The position numbers and the translations under genes were made by a program. 64,000 nucleotides of DNA from Charina bottae (lineage: Eukaryota > Chordata > Lepidosauria > Squamata > Charinaidae). The DNA lies in assembly GCA_023362775.1 (NCBI GenBank), contig JALMGJ010000062.1, positions 1,387,501-1,451,500 on the forward strand, given 5' to 3'. Position 1 is the stretch's first letter. The number at the start of each line of letters is the position of its first letter. Of the stretch, positions 21,430 to 34,186 are shown piece by piece. Below the pieces are notes generated by a model. The model saw only the letters and a list, made by a program, of their open reading frames with translations, did not search any database and had not been told where the DNA came from.

Positions 21430-24188
21430 CTACCAGGGTCGCCACAGCTGGGGGCTCTGCTGGGGGATTGCCGGCCGGTCCTGCTGCCCACCGATCCCCT
21501 GGCACCGGCCTCCCGTCGAAGGAAGGGCACCTTCGCCTGCCCGGGCCAGAGCAGAGGGTTTGGGCGGCGGCTGTGGTCTCCGGGGTCCAGGTGCGGGATG
21601 CGCTCGTGGGCCATCCAGCCGGGCTCCGGCGCGCGTGGGCGGAGGGTCGCTGTCCGTGGTGCTGAAAGTGACGCCGACGCCACTGCCGGGCAGAACGTGA
21701 GTGAGTTCGCGCAGCAGCTGGAGCCCCGAGCCTTCGCCGGGCGCTTCGGGGCAGAGAAGGCGCTGCTCCACGCCTTGCAGGCAGCTCCAGAACCCCGCCT
21801 GGTATTCGCCGTTCTTCATCCCCGGCGTCCCTGGGGAGGAGAGAAGGGGTCAGCCTGCTTCTAAGCCCAAGGAGGCCACGGGGCTCTGCTTTGGGGGGGA
21901 GAATCAGGGGGGAACAAGGAGAGAAAGTCCCCCACTGGCAGGGAGAGGAACAGAAATCGGGCAGCAGCCAGGCAGGCCCAGAGAGAGACATGAGGGCAAG
22001 CAGGACCTTCCTAATCGCTACCGTAACCACTCGGGGGGCTTAGTATCGCAATCCAACCCCTGTATCACAAAACAACTATTCGGTCAATGATTTGCCACTG
22101 AATTTACCTCTGCTGTGAAGCCGCTTAAGGCCAAGAATGAAGGGCGGGGGGGGGGGGGGGAGAGAGAGAGAGAGAGAGAGAAGAATAAAAGTAAATTAAT
22201 AATTAATGAAGTGACGCTATTAATAATTGAGACATTACGAATAAATTAATGCCGATCGTCATAACGATACTTGCTTAGTGAAGTTTACAGAGGATGGGTG
22301 TGGCAGGCCTGTCTCGTAAGGGGGGGGCAGATTATTGAACTCATCTGCCCCCCTTCCAAAAAAACCACTTTAATTTTACCACCCTACTCACAAGAGCCAT
22401 GGATCTGTAACGGAGACTGAATTAATGACCATTGTATTGGTGAGTTGATTCACTGAATTGACCAATCCCTGAATTTTTGGATTAATCAAAAAAACACATG
22501 CTGGATTAATGGCTCTGCAACTTTTTTTAAAAAAAGGGACCTTGGTATTCTTAATGTAAATTTTTTGGGGAAAAAAATAAATCTAAGGGTAAAAATAAAA
22601 AATAAAAAATAAAAATAAAAATAAAAATAATAAAAATAAAATAATAAAATAAAATAAAAAAATAAAATAAAATAAAATTATAAAATAAAATAAAATAAAA
22701 TAAAATAAAATAATAAATAAAATAAAATAATAAATAAAATAAAATAAAATAAAATAAAATAATAAATAAAATAAAATAATAAATAAAATAATAAATAAAA
22801 CAAAACAAAACAAAACAAAACAAAACAAAACAAATAAAATAAAATAAAATAAAATAAAATAAATAAAAAAATAAAAATAAAAATAAAAATAAATCTCCAG
22901 ATCGGATGAAGCATTAATTTCTCCATAAAGCTGGGTTGAGCGAAACCCAAGTTGAAGACAATTGATTCTCAAAACCATTTCGGAAAAGCAGGAAAATTAT
23001 TCTCTCCCCTTTGCAAATCCTCTTGTTCTTTCTGGACAGGTTTGACCAAGCAAAAAAATATTATAATCGGTCAGCGCTGGGGTGCGGAAATCAGATCACC
23101 CACCCCAAGTTGCATAGTTTAGATTTTTTTTAAAAACCTTACCTTGGGCAGAGCGCTGCAGGCTTTTCATGTACTTGACAGTCAGCTCCAAAATATCCGC
23201 CTTTTCCAGCTTGCGTTTCTGGATCTGCAAAAGTTTGCAAAAGTTTTTATTGGAAAAATTCTCAGAGCGGAGGAAATGACCTTTTCCTGTCCTGATGCTT
23301 CACCCCAGCGGTGCTGAAGAAGGAAGATAACTGGGAAGCTAATTTGATTTGATTTGATTTGATTTGATTTAAATCCCCCTCCTCCTATAAATCTGCTCCA
23401 AGTTGAAAAGAGCATAGACCGAGACCCCTTACTCCCAATTTATTCATTCTAGGCTGAATTTTATCTTCCCAACTGAGATGGAAATGGAGGGGCGATGCTG
23501 ATACGTCTGCAATGGACAGATTTCCGGCACCCCGAGGATTTTCTCGAAGCCCTACCTGATGGGAATAGTGTTTTTCCAGCAGGAGTTTGAGTTGCTCCAG
23601 AGAGAAATTGATCCGTGCTCGTCTTTTCTTCTCCATGAGGGGTTTGGAGACCTGGAGAAGCACAAGATGGGCTTAAAGTCCTAGCAACCAAGCTCCCAAA
23701 AAGAGCTCAATTCCTGGGAAATGCTTACAGTAAATGCCAAGTTTAAACTGAGTTTGGCCAAAGGAAGAGCGGCGGTAGGAACAGCTGACGCAGCCTCTGA
23801 GCACGTGCAGATTCCTCCCTATGCTCCCCCACAGACGAAGAGGGGAAATGTTTCTGGATCAGGCCAGCTCCTGGCTTTCTGGAGGTTGAGGACCAGGATG
23901 ACCCATTCTAGAAGGAATTGCATTCTGCACATGCTCAGAAGCCTGGCTGTTTTTTCTCCCACGGCTTACATTGAAAATTGGAAGAAATTGAGATTTTCAG
24001 CAGATCTTCCACCCGGGACGGAACTGCAAAAGCAGGAGTGGGTTTTTTGCACTCTTGTTCTTCCCCAGAATTTTTTTTGGGGTGGGCAATATCCTTCTAT
24101 CCCCTTCCCTGAGCATTTCCAAGCCACCAACCTTGTGGAAAGAAGGAAGTTTTCTTCTCTGAACCCCTCGGCAGTCTGGACTCACCAT
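21430..24188 (-). CDS. HES3: bHLH-WRPW transcriptional repressor HES3
   Basis: Four coding exons on the minus strand: 24186-24188 (only the ATG), 23556-23651, 23143-23224 and 21430-21830. They join to 582 bp, encoding 193 aa (human 186). Exon 2 carries the short basic region and helix 1 (SKPLMEKKRRARIN, with the family's proline). Exon 3 carries the loop and helix 2 (KRKLEKADILELTVKYMKSL). Exon 4 holds an Orange-like segment (YQAGFWSCLQGVEQRL) and ends in WRPW, the Groucho/TLE-binding tetrapeptide. Intron phases match other Hes genes. The start was chosen because GCCATGG lies directly before a perfect GTGAGT donor with a TATA-like element upstream, but a longer N-terminus from another first exon is possible. 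Hes3 family members repress neuronal differentiation genes in the nucleus. The last exon is strongly CpG- and GC-rich. Confidence 0.9.
22141..22180. repeat. (G)n(AG)n simple repeat in HES3 intron 3
   Basis: A G run followed by alternating AG, within the 1.3 kb last intron of HES3. Confidence 0.85.
22590..22895. repeat. (AAAAT)n microsatellite in HES3 intron 3
   Basis: About 300 bp of AAAAT/AAAT units with a block of AAAAC near 22795-22832. Confidence 0.95.
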
Positions 24189-24224
24189 GGCTCCCTTGCT
24201 GGGAAAGGCTAAGGAACTGGCACT

Positions 24225-24232
24225 TTATTTAA
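24225..24232 (-). promoter_or_regulatory. HES3: TATA-like element of HES3
   Basis: TTAAATAA read on the minus strand, 37-44 bp upstream of the HES3 ATG. This would imply a transcription start within about 10-15 bp of the start codon and a very short 5' UTR. Hes-family promoters commonly have TATA boxes. The assignment is inferred from position only. Confidence 0.4.
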
Positions 24233-24531
24233 GGCATTGTTTTCCATTTGAATGGCGGCATTCAAAGGGGGGTTCCTCCCTCCCCATAAAGGGGAGGGGA
24301 CAGGGGAGGAGGGGGGAAGGAGGACCGAAAGAGGGGGATGAACAAAATGCGAGCTCTTAAGTCCCTTGGTGCTCATTTGTCGCTCGGCACCGGGATGTTG
24401 AGCATGTGCAGAGCGCCTGGCCCTCCCAGTGGGGTCGCCCCATGGTTCTCAACAGGCCCAGCTCGAAAGGGGACCTCTGCTTTGCGACCTGAAGCGCTCC
24501 TGGTTAGAACAGCACGGCTTCTCTTGAACCA

Positions 24532-24633
24532 CCAAATTAAATTAAATTAAATTAAATTAAATTAAATTAAATTAAATTAAATTAAATTAAATTAAATTAA
24601 ATTAAATTAAATTAAATTAAATTAAATTAAATT
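24532..24633. repeat. (AAATT)n microsatellite upstream of HES3
   Basis: About 100 bp of nearly perfect ATTAA pentamers, followed by a short second run at 24645-24660. Confidence 0.95.
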
Positions 24634-24639
24634 CGCACC

Positions 24640-26774
24640 TTTTCAAATTAAATTAAATTACATTGACCCCATCCCTTTCAAATGAAAGAAAGGGAAACTC
24701 TTGAGCAAGGATTTCTGGATCTGGGGTGCAAAGCACTGGATGACCACTAGGGGGCAGGAGAGAGAGAGACTGAAAGACCGACCCTTTGTGGCCATCTAGT
24801 GGTCAGTTTGGGTACTGCACCAGGTAGCTGTGCAAAGGGATGGATTCTGGTCTAAGCCATCTGCACGAATCGGATCTGCATGGATTCTCTTAACCACCCC
24901 TAGCCGAGTCCAGAAAAAAATCAGTATTTCTCCAAATCCCCTGCTTCTTCCATGCCACGCGGAATAATTTGGATCGGATTCGGACATGCAGGAATCTTAA
25001 TGCTTCCCCAAATTAGAAATGGGGTGGAGGGTTATGCCAAAGATCACCTCGTGGTGGGGCCCCCGTTTGAAGGTGTTGCTTTCCTAGCAGCCCACCGGCT
25101 TTGCTCACTTGCTGCTTTTTGCAGCGAGCCGCACAATAGTAAAAGGTGCTTTTGAGCATGCCCAGAGTGCCTTCTTCGAGACGCAGCCCCCTTCCAGGAT
25201 CCAGCTAAGGCAGAGACAAAGCAGTTTTTCATTTTTCCCAGAGCTGTAAGGAACGACAGGAGGCGTCACAGTGGCAAGAGATTTCGCATTACGTCCCTGC
25301 CGTGCCCCTCCGCCGTCCAAAGATGAGACGCAATGCCCAGGCTTCTGGGTCAGACTACATGACTTCAAGGTAGACAGGGAGATGGCGGGCCCAGCCTCTC
25401 AAGCTGCACGTGGGAAAAACGAGGCAGGGAAGGGGGCGGGCCCCGATTCGCCTCGCTCCAAACCCAGGACCCCCATTCACCCCCGCCGCCACGGCCGATA
25501 AAAGGCAATTCGCTTTGGTGCTGTAGACAAAACCCCCAGATGTTGCCAGAACTGGCCTGGCGGTGGGAGCCGGGCAGGGGAGGGGGGAGCGAAAAAAAGG
25601 GGGAGAATGCCAATGAACATTTAGGGGGCCCTTCCCTCCCCTCTCCTGCAGATTTACAAGAGGCGCAAGCGTGCTTGCAAGCGGGGGGGGGACAGACAGG
25701 ACCCCCCCCCCGAGTAATTTGTCCCTGATAAATTTGTCTGATTTCACACGGGGGGGGGGGGCTGTGCCATCAAAAGATGTGGCTAATGGTTCCCCAGTTC
25801 CCCCTTCGAGCTGGGCAAAGCGTCGGCCTTCCCAGCACCCCAATATTAACATTAGTTAACATTTTATTATTATAATATTATATTTTATTATATTAGCTAA
25901 TAATCCTTGGGATGTCTCAGAATGGCTTCATTTTTGTCCGGGGGTTGATCGACATGTAACCCCCCTGTGGGTTTTTTTTGTCTTTGTCGAGTCAGGAAGA
26001 AAAACTTGAGATTTCCTACTCCCCACAAATGATGCCCCTTTAATATTGATTAAATACTGATTGAATATTGATTAAATATTTAATATTGAGAAGTGCCCTC
26101 GATTAAGTATCCTCCTCCAGTTTCGGTGGGCAGAGTTCTCGTCCCTTCCTTTGCAAAGCCATTTTTGCAAAGCTGGAAATATTCTGCAAGTCCGGATCCC
26201 CTTGGAAGGCTGCTGGGTGATTCTCCCTCTCAGCCCAGCCTACCTCGCAGAGTTGTTGTGGGCATCGAATGGAAGAGCCTTGAAGTCCGGGGGGGAAAAG
26301 GCAGGAGGGAATTAAAAAAAAACAAAAGAATCATAGGAGGACCTGAAATGATTCTGCCTGAGAAGCATAGAATCCTTGCTTGACAAGGTGTCCTGTGTGA
26401 TCAGGAAGCTTGCTAACTGTTGAATTCCCAGGAGCATTTGTCTGTGGAATGGATGGCATTAAAAAGTTTTAGGCTTCCTTTGCAGGAAGCAAAGTATTTG
26501 CATTTTCAAACATTACAGCTGGGAAGCACGCAACACCCTCAACCAGATGAGTTCAAGGTGTAGCTGTTGCAATGTGCACAACATGCTGCCATGCGCCATT
26601 CAGGCAGGCCAGGTTTAAGCCAACCTGCTCAGCCACACAAACAGCTCTTTTTGTGACTGAACATGTTGGCTTAAAGCCAGCCTGCTGGGACATTTTCTGA
26701 TTTAATGTATGGCTCAAACCCAGAAAATGGGTTAATTTCGCCCAGCCCAAGCCTAACACAGGGGATAAACCCAA
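24640..26774. other. HES3-ICMT intergenic region, proximal part
   Basis: Mostly unclassified sequence with C and G homopolymers (25695-25765) and TTATTATTATAATA-type runs (25860-25905). The stretch at 26540-26760 resembles a reptile repeat that I cannot name. A CACGTGGGAA element lies at 25408-25417. No coding gene is supported. Confidence 0.35.
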
Positions 26775-26852
26775 ATCTATCTCTATCTATCTGTCTATCT
26801 CATCATCATCATCTCTATCTATCATCTAGTATCTATATCTATTTATCTATCA

Positions 26853-26894
<42 letters not shown>

Positions 26895-27091
26895 GTATCT
26901 ATCCATCATCTATCTGTCTGTCTATATCATTATCTCTATCATCATCATCATCATCATCATCACCATCTTTATCATCTAGTATCTATCTAGTTATCTATTT
27001 ATCTATCTAGTATGTATGTATATCTGTCTATCCATCATCTATCTGTCTGTCTATTTATTATCTCTATCATCTATGTATCATCTAGTATCTA

Positions 27092-27139
<48 letters not shown>

Positions 27140-27150
27140 ATCTATCTATC

Positions 27151-27227
<77 letters not shown>

Positions 27228-27288
27228 ATGTATCATCTAGTATATATCTATGTATCATTATATCTATCTATCCATCTATCTATCTATC

Positions 27289-27331
<43 letters not shown>

Positions 27332-27350
27332 ATCTATCTATCTATCTATC

Positions 27351-27389
<39 letters not shown>

Positions 27390-27412
27390 ATCTATCTATC
27401 TATCTATCTATC

Positions 27413-27447
<35 letters not shown>

Positions 27448-27466
27448 ATCTATCTATCTATCTATC

Positions 27467-27501
<35 letters not shown>

Positions 27502-27555
27502 ATCTATCTATGTATCTATCTATCTATCTATCTATCATCTATCTATCTATCTATC

Positions 27556-27633
<78 letters not shown>

Positions 27634-27720
27634 ATCTATCTATCTATCTATCTATCATCTATCTATATCATCTATCTATCTATCTTTATGTATCATCTAG
27701 TATATATCTATGTATCATTA

Positions 27721-27756
<36 letters not shown>

Positions 27757-27779
27757 ATCTATCTATCTATCTATCTATC

Positions 27780-27818
<39 letters not shown>

Positions 27819-27908
27819 ATCTATCTATCTATCATCTATCTATCTTTATGTATCATCTAGTATATATCTATGTATCATTATATCTATCTATCTATCCATC
27901 TATCTATC

Positions 27909-27946
<38 letters not shown>

Positions 27947-28064
27947 ATCTCTCTCTCTCTCTCTCTCTCTCCATCCATCGTCTGTCTGTCTATCATTATC
28001 TCTATCTATCATCATCATCATCATCTTCATCACCATCTCTATCATCTGGTATCTCTATCTATCT

Positions 28065-28066
<2 letters not shown>
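26775..28066. repeat. 1.3 kb (ATCT)n microsatellite
   Basis: Almost continuous ATCT/TATC tetramers interrupted at intervals by an ATC slip. A recurrent CTTTATGTATCATCTAGTAT block (about 27225, 27685 and 27845) suggests local segmental duplication. Trinucleotide ATC runs occur at both ends. Confidence 0.95.
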
Positions 28067-28100
<34 letters not shown>

Positions 28101-28124
28101 ATCTAGTGTGTGTATGTGTATGTA

Positions 28125-28205
<81 letters not shown>

Positions 28206-28217
28206 ATATATATTCAT

Positions 28218-28275
<58 letters not shown>

Positions 28276-28325
28276 CATCCATCCATCCATCCATCCATCC
28301 ATCCATCCATCCATCCATCCATCCT
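28067..28325. repeat. Compound (TG)n/(TATATG)n/(ATCT)n/(ATCC)n microsatellite
   Basis: Consecutive blocks of TG, TGTATA, ATCT and CATC continue the preceding array. Confidence 0.95.
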
Positions 28326-28838
28326 CTGCATATTCTCCAATGTGGGTCTTGTATCTTTGGCAAATTTTCCAACTTTTTGGAAGTTGCTTTGGGACTCTGG
28401 AACCGAAGGGGGGATCGGAGGTTTTGGAGAAGGATGCGGTCGAGACGACACCCCCAGTCAGTGGGGAATCCATTGTGCTGGGGAAGGGAAGATGAATGTC
28501 GCCCCCACTCCATGTTCCCCCCAGATGGGGCTCCCTCCCCCAATAACCACTCGCCCCTTTCAGAGGGGATATGGATGCATCGGAGCAAAGGAGGCATCCT
28601 GGAGCGTGGAGAATTGGGTTCCACCCCTGTTTTCAGTCTGGGAAGCAGGGAGCCCCCTCCCCGTATCCAGGGTCTGCGTTGGTCCTTCTCCTCAATGGAG
28701 GGTCTCTGTTGAAGGGGAAAAGGTGGGGGGATAGAAGAGGGTGAGACCTGGACTGAAAGTTGGGGGGGGGACAGTATTGCCTCATTGGTCCCCCACCCCA
28801 TCCAACTACTCAATAAATCAGGGTAGATGATGTTTGAT

Positions 28839-28877
<39 letters not shown>

Positions 28878-29616
28878 CGCCATTGGGAAGATCCTCGAGG
28901 TGCTCTGAGATGCTTTGGGGAAAATATATGCATTTATATTTCTTTCCACTGGCATTCTCTTTCAGCTGGCATAGAATAACAACAAGAACAACAACAACAA
29001 GGTATTACACTCGTGTGCCGCCCCAGCTGGTTGGCCAAAAAAAAAAAAACGGAGGACGGAGCCCCAACATTCAAACACCCTCCTTTTTTTAGGACAGGGT
29101 AAAAAGGCCTGGAAGGAATTAGAGTTTTCACTGGCTCGGGAAAAAGATGGAGCCTGCATGTGCAAAGGCAGTCTACCTCTAACTGCGAACCTGAGGGCTG
29201 GATGCAGCCAGGCCATTTCTGAGCATCCTGGGTCTTTGCAAGCCACCTGCTGGAGGGCAGGGCTGAAAAGGACAGTGGGGCGAGGCATGGCCGGAGCTCG
29301 CTATTGTTCCGCACCTCCGCAGGAGCAATTTGTCCCCTAATGATCCGCTTCCTTGCCATAAAGCCTCCTTTCCCCCTTTGATTAGCAAGGCAGTAAACCT
29401 TGTTATGCTGATCTCCTTTGGCTGAAATTGCTGATGAGCTGGTGTACTATTAACCCTGGATCTGAAAAGAGGGCCCCCCCCCCCCACGCAGCGCCCGTTC
29501 CCAGAGAGAAAGGGGTCTGGGGGAGAACGGGCAGATGCTCGGATCGGGCTCCGTTGCTCCTCCGGCGGGGATGATGGATAGGAGGGCGAAAAAGAGAAGA
29601 CCCCCCCACCCCAAGC
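28326..29616. other. Intergenic sequence with (CA)n at about 28840-28874
   Basis: Apart from a CA run, an ACA run at 28980-29000 and short homopolymers, this looks like unique DNA. 29335-29460 is AT-rich and holds several homeobox-type cores (TAATGATC, GATTAGC, ATTAAC). No gene is seen. Confidence 0.35.
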
Positions 29617-29914
29617 AGATCATTGAATCATTGAATCATTGAATCATCATTGAATCATTGAATCATTGAATCATTGAATCATTGAATCAATCATTGAATC
29701 AATCAATCATTGAATCAATCATTGAATCATTGAATCATTGAATCATTGAATCATTGAATCAATCATTGAATCATTGAATCATTGAATCATTGAATCATTG
29801 AATCAATCATTGAATCACTGAATCATTGAATCATTGAATCATTGAATCATTGAATCAATCATTGAATCATTGAATCATTGAATCAATCATTGAATCATTG
29901 AATCATTGAATCCA
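29617..29914. repeat. (ATTGAATC)n octamer satellite
   Basis: About 300 bp built from ATTGAATC units mixed with a shorter AATC unit, giving an irregular alternation of 8-, 12- and 16-nt steps. Confidence 0.95.
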
Positions 29915-32900
29915 GATTCTGAGATTCAGATAAAATTAAAACAGGGCAAGTTTGTAATCACCCCAGCCCGCTAGCCCGGCCCCCTAGATGCTCTGGCAGG
30001 GCCCCTTCGCTAAAAGAGCTGCGTTGCAGGCGGAGATCCGCCTTTGCCCAAAATAGCATCTCCCCCTGTTGAATTTCTGCCTGTCCTCATCCCGCGGGGG
30101 CGACAAGCCTGTTGTACAGCGCAGGGGGGGATTGCCAGGCAGGCAGACTGGATGCGATGCTTCGTACAGCTCCTGGCCCGTCGGACCAGCGTGTTTTAAT
30201 CGAACCAGCGTGCCAGGAAACTCGAAACCCAGGTCCTTGCTGCGTTCACACAACCTGCAAACCAGAGGAAAGCTTAATAGGACGAGCAGAGTCGGCCGGT
30301 TTAACTCCTAAGTAGAAACAGGCTGCAACTCCAATGCAAATTTATATTTTGGGGTCTCGATGCTTTGGAACAGAATTAGGAAAATATTTTGGAAGAAACC
30401 AGGTTTTGAACTTGGATTTGAACTGACCTTTTTCAAGCAGGGGATATATTTTGGGGCCTGAGATGGGAGGAACTAGGACCCCTGAAGGCTACTTTCGTCC
30501 CCCAGACCTGGTGGCAAAAGCCTAGCCACGGTTTGTTAACCAAGCCGCAATTAGCTTAGCTTCACACAAACCACAGCTTCCTAGAAATAACCAGGCCGGA
30601 TCTCAAACAAGCCAGACGCGCTAAGCCAAAACTGAACCATCCGCATTCGCACAACCTCTTAAACTAAAGGTTGTGGACGAGTTCAGGGCAATCACACTCC
30701 CTACAACACACTCAACCAGGTCAGTTAAAGCCACACTGATTCACAGGCGCTTGGTTAGTGCTAACTGGGGTAAACTGGTTTTATTTTTGCCGCTAAGTGG
30801 GCAAACCAGGGTACCCCTCGTACCGTCCAGTTTATATTAGTCTCTCTCTTCCTGCTTTGCATCCGAGATATGCCTGTTTGGAAAACAGGAACAGGAATCG
30901 AGAAGATGCTTTTTAATCAGAACGAAAGTTTCTCGCCAACCGAAGCAGGAGGTCAAACCCAGAACAGGGACTCGGCGCAGGTTTGGCGACCCTCCGGAGC
31001 GTCTCCCGTCCCACGCGTGCCCCAGCCTGGGCCGCCCCCTCCCTGTCCACCAATTTGCTCCCCTATTATTCCCATTACACGGATATTTCGCACCCAGCAG
31101 GTCCTTTTTAATGCAGCGCGGAGTGGCGGGCTGGACCGATTCTGCACGCTCAGGCCCTCTTGGGCAGTGGAAAATTCACCGCAAAATCCTCCTAATTCGC
31201 AATGTTCTGCTCCCTGCCAAAAAGAAGGTGTTCCCCGGAGTTAAGCGTGGTGTAACCATTCACCCGCCGTCACGCTTGGGAGCGAGAGGGCCGCACCGTA
31301 TCAATGGGGATTCTGCTTCGGAGCACAGCCTCGCGCAGAGATTAGCCCCTGAGACGTCCAGCAGTCACTGCACGCCTGGCCGCTGGGGGCCTCTAAATGC
31401 CCATCGATGAATTTGGACCTGGATTGATCCGGATTGGGGCCCGCCGGCCTCTCCTGCGCCCTCCTGCTGCTCCGCTCTTCGCTCAGGTAGACTGCTCCTG
31501 CCCAAAGCGGGCTGTGTAAAGCCGCATTCAAAAGCTGGGGTTGAATTCCGGGGTGGTCCAGTGGGACCTCTGCCAGATTCTCAAGGTGCATTTTTGGATG
31601 AATGGGCTATGACATTTAATGCCAGGGGATCATAAGTGAAATTGGGGCCCTTGACTGGGGCCTGGCATGGAGTGAGAGCTTAATTGGGATACCTGCAGTG
31701 GATTCTCTGCTTTTGGGGGGGATTTCTGTAGTCCAGATGTGCAGTCCAGATGTGTCCCACTCAACTTGACCTCTGCAAGTGTCCTTATGGCCTCTTTGCT
31801 TCCGATGTTCAGGGAAATGCGACGAAGCCTCTCCATGCGCCTTCAACTATTGGTCTGCAACCGGATCGTCCATTTCGAAGGTTGAAACCAGAAAGTGACC
31901 GGTTAAGGGGAAAAAAGAACCGAAAAGGATCTCTTTTTAAACAGAAGCCACAAAAACGAGGTCCCTGCATCTGATGCTGCTACAAACCTAATCGAAGTTT
32001 TGAAGAATTTGAAAGTTTACAGATTTTTCTGGCTTTTCCACCACCAACCTAATCAGTCTATTCTCCAGCTGTGGACTGAAATCACGTACGCAGCGCCACA
32101 TTGAAATACCAGCTTCGGCGTGATTTACAGTAACGCTTTCTGCCATGGCAAGTTTTTAAAACTGGAGCTAGGATGTCCATTCCAAGGAGAGGAAACTCCC
32201 CGTTTAATTTCGTAACTTTATGAAAAACTGTGATTTGTTTTATTATCGACCCTAAATATTCCTCTTTTCCTTGTCATATTTCCACCCACCCTTTCCCCTA
32301 TGAGGGATCTTCAGATTGAAGATGCTGATTTGCAAAAATAAATGATCAACCTTGATTTTGTTTTAAACAAATCCAGCAGGTCCCCTATATATTTTTTTTC
32401 TCAGAGGAGCGATTCAAGCACCTCGCTGAGATATTGAAGAACGTCATGTCTGATATAAAACAAATTTGCAGATGTAAGACACCTCCCCCCCCCCATAGAT
32501 AAGCAGAGGTGTTTGATTTTGTTGCCTTTCAAAATACTTGTGGGCTGTTCTCAAACCTGAGATGTCTGTCATGGAGGCTTAGAACACGCCATTATTCTGC
32601 CAAAATTCAAAATGTCAGCGAAAAACATGCCTTGGACGGGCAGATCCGTTTCTTAAAAATTACCCCAATGATAAAAAATTCCTGTTCCAGCTGTTTTAGC
32701 TGAAGACACAGCCGTCCAGCTGTCTCTGCGATATTCAGAAATGCAGTTTGCTGGGTTCGCACAACCCTCAAATGACATCAGAGATTGGATAGGCTTTGTG
32801 TAGTTGTGGGAATATATAGTTCTCCACTTGTGTGTCTGAGTTCAGGAAGATTAATCCTTTCCATGTAAATATGCCTCAAACTATTGATCTCCATGTCCTC

Positions 32901-33178
32901 AAAAGAAGCATCTTTAATTTTGGGAAAGTGACAAAGGGGAAGAACTGCTCTTTTGATTAATCACTGAAGATCTGTTCAATTTCACTTTCTTGGCGGTTTG
33001 GGTTCACAACAATAGATTGTGGTTGTCGTTTTATCCAGGACACACAATCCCATAAGGTACCCCCTTTCTTAGCTCTCAAATGCACTCACAATTAGGTTTG
33101 CATTAGAACACGCGGCGTGCAAGTAAATTCACAATATTCTCACGGAACCCAATTCATACAAACCGTGGTAGGACAAGC
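29915..33178. other. HES3-ICMT intergenic region, distal part
   Basis: About 3.2 kb with little simple repeat and no exon that I can support. 30530-30850 resembles an unnamed reptile dispersed repeat (recurrent AAACCACAGCTT, TTCGCACAACC phrases). The rest looks like single-copy non-coding DNA. Confidence 0.35.
31629..31700. repeat. Unclassified dispersed repeat, copy 1
   Basis: GAAATTGGGGCCCTTGACTG through GCTTAATTGGGATACCTGCA is repeated almost verbatim at 36190-36253 in ICMT intron 1. Confidence 0.6.
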
Positions 33179-33352
33179 GAAGCTTTGAAAAGACGGTGCA
33201 GCTAAGGAATTTTGCCCCAAAAGTTTGTACTTTTGCACAACTGAAGCATTGAAAAGAGGGCGTAGCTAGGGAATTCCGCTCCCAAAGTGTGTACTTTTGC
33301 ACAACTGAAGCATTGAAAAGAAGGTGTAGCTAGGGCCCAAAAGTTTGTACCG
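33179..33352. repeat. 64-bp tandem repeat, 2.7 copies
   Basis: Units beginning GAAGCxTTGAAAAGA at 33179, 33243 and 33307 share GTGTAGCTAGGG, CCCAAAAGTTTGTAC and TTTTGCACAACTG. Confidence 0.85.
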
Positions 33353-34186
33353 AGTTTACCTTGGATTTTGAATTGACCTGCAAATGCCCCATTGATTGCA
33401 GGATTCTTTTAGAAAGAAAAAAAAAGGGGGAGGACCTCAATTTTTCCAGATGTCACTGCAGATCTTCCTCCCCCCCCAGCCTATCTTAAAACAAAAGGAC
33501 ACGTTCTACAAATTGCAGAAAAAGAAACTTAAGAGAAAGGAGGTTGAAGAGCAGGCAGACGGAGAAGAAAAACAAGTCACGCTTTTGAATGGAGGCCTTG
33601 GAAAAGCTTTGAGCATCTCCCTGGCGCATGAGAGAGAGCAATGGCCAGTATTCTTTCTCTCCGTGTGAATTTTCGCCTGTGTTAGGCAGACAATGCGCAC
33701 ACTTTCTCCACGGATGCCTCCTGGGGTGACCAAGGGTTTTTCAAAAGGAAAGCATTTAGAAACCTGAGTTGGGGGTGGCTGGAGGGGGGAGGCCCACCGA
33801 AAATTCACAATGGAACAAGAGAGGGAATCCACCACCCCTTGGGCGTGCAAAGTGTGAGTTAAGAGTGAATTGGAGCAGATTTCTCCCCCCCCCCACATAC
33901 ACAAGCACATGCACATTCCTTATCTGCGACTGGAGTCCGCTGGGTGGCATCTCCCTATCTGGAACAGGCTGTGTGCTGCAAATCTTTTGCTCGCGGTGTG
34001 CAATTTGTGCACGGTGTGCAGGGCACGGTTTACAATAAACACGGGTTTTACTAAAGGTTTGTCTCTGCCAGTCTCCATTCAACCCCATGCTTCCTATGAA
34101 ACTGACTTCCAGTTTTGCGTGTCTGGAAGCAAGTCCCCTTTTAATCCAGCGGTTGGTTGCACACAGGCACTAAATCCAGGTTAGCA
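33353..34186. other. Unannotated intergenic sequence
   Basis: Contains A and C homopolymers and no recognisable gene. Confidence 0.35.

Noticed and set aside
21140..21864. Plus-strand open frames of 130-190 codons over the HES3 last exon
   Set aside because: They are shadows of the GC-rich minus-strand HES3 exon, whose frame ends in WRPW and joins three upstream exons in phase.
26705..28734. Long Leu-Ser-Ile-Tyr open frames in several frames
   Set aside because: Translation of the (ATCT)n microsatellite; the 12-nt cycle never meets a stop codon.
26775..29914. CRISPR-like or regularly spaced repeat array
   Set aside because: These are plain microsatellites and satellites without unique spacers, in a vertebrate genome.
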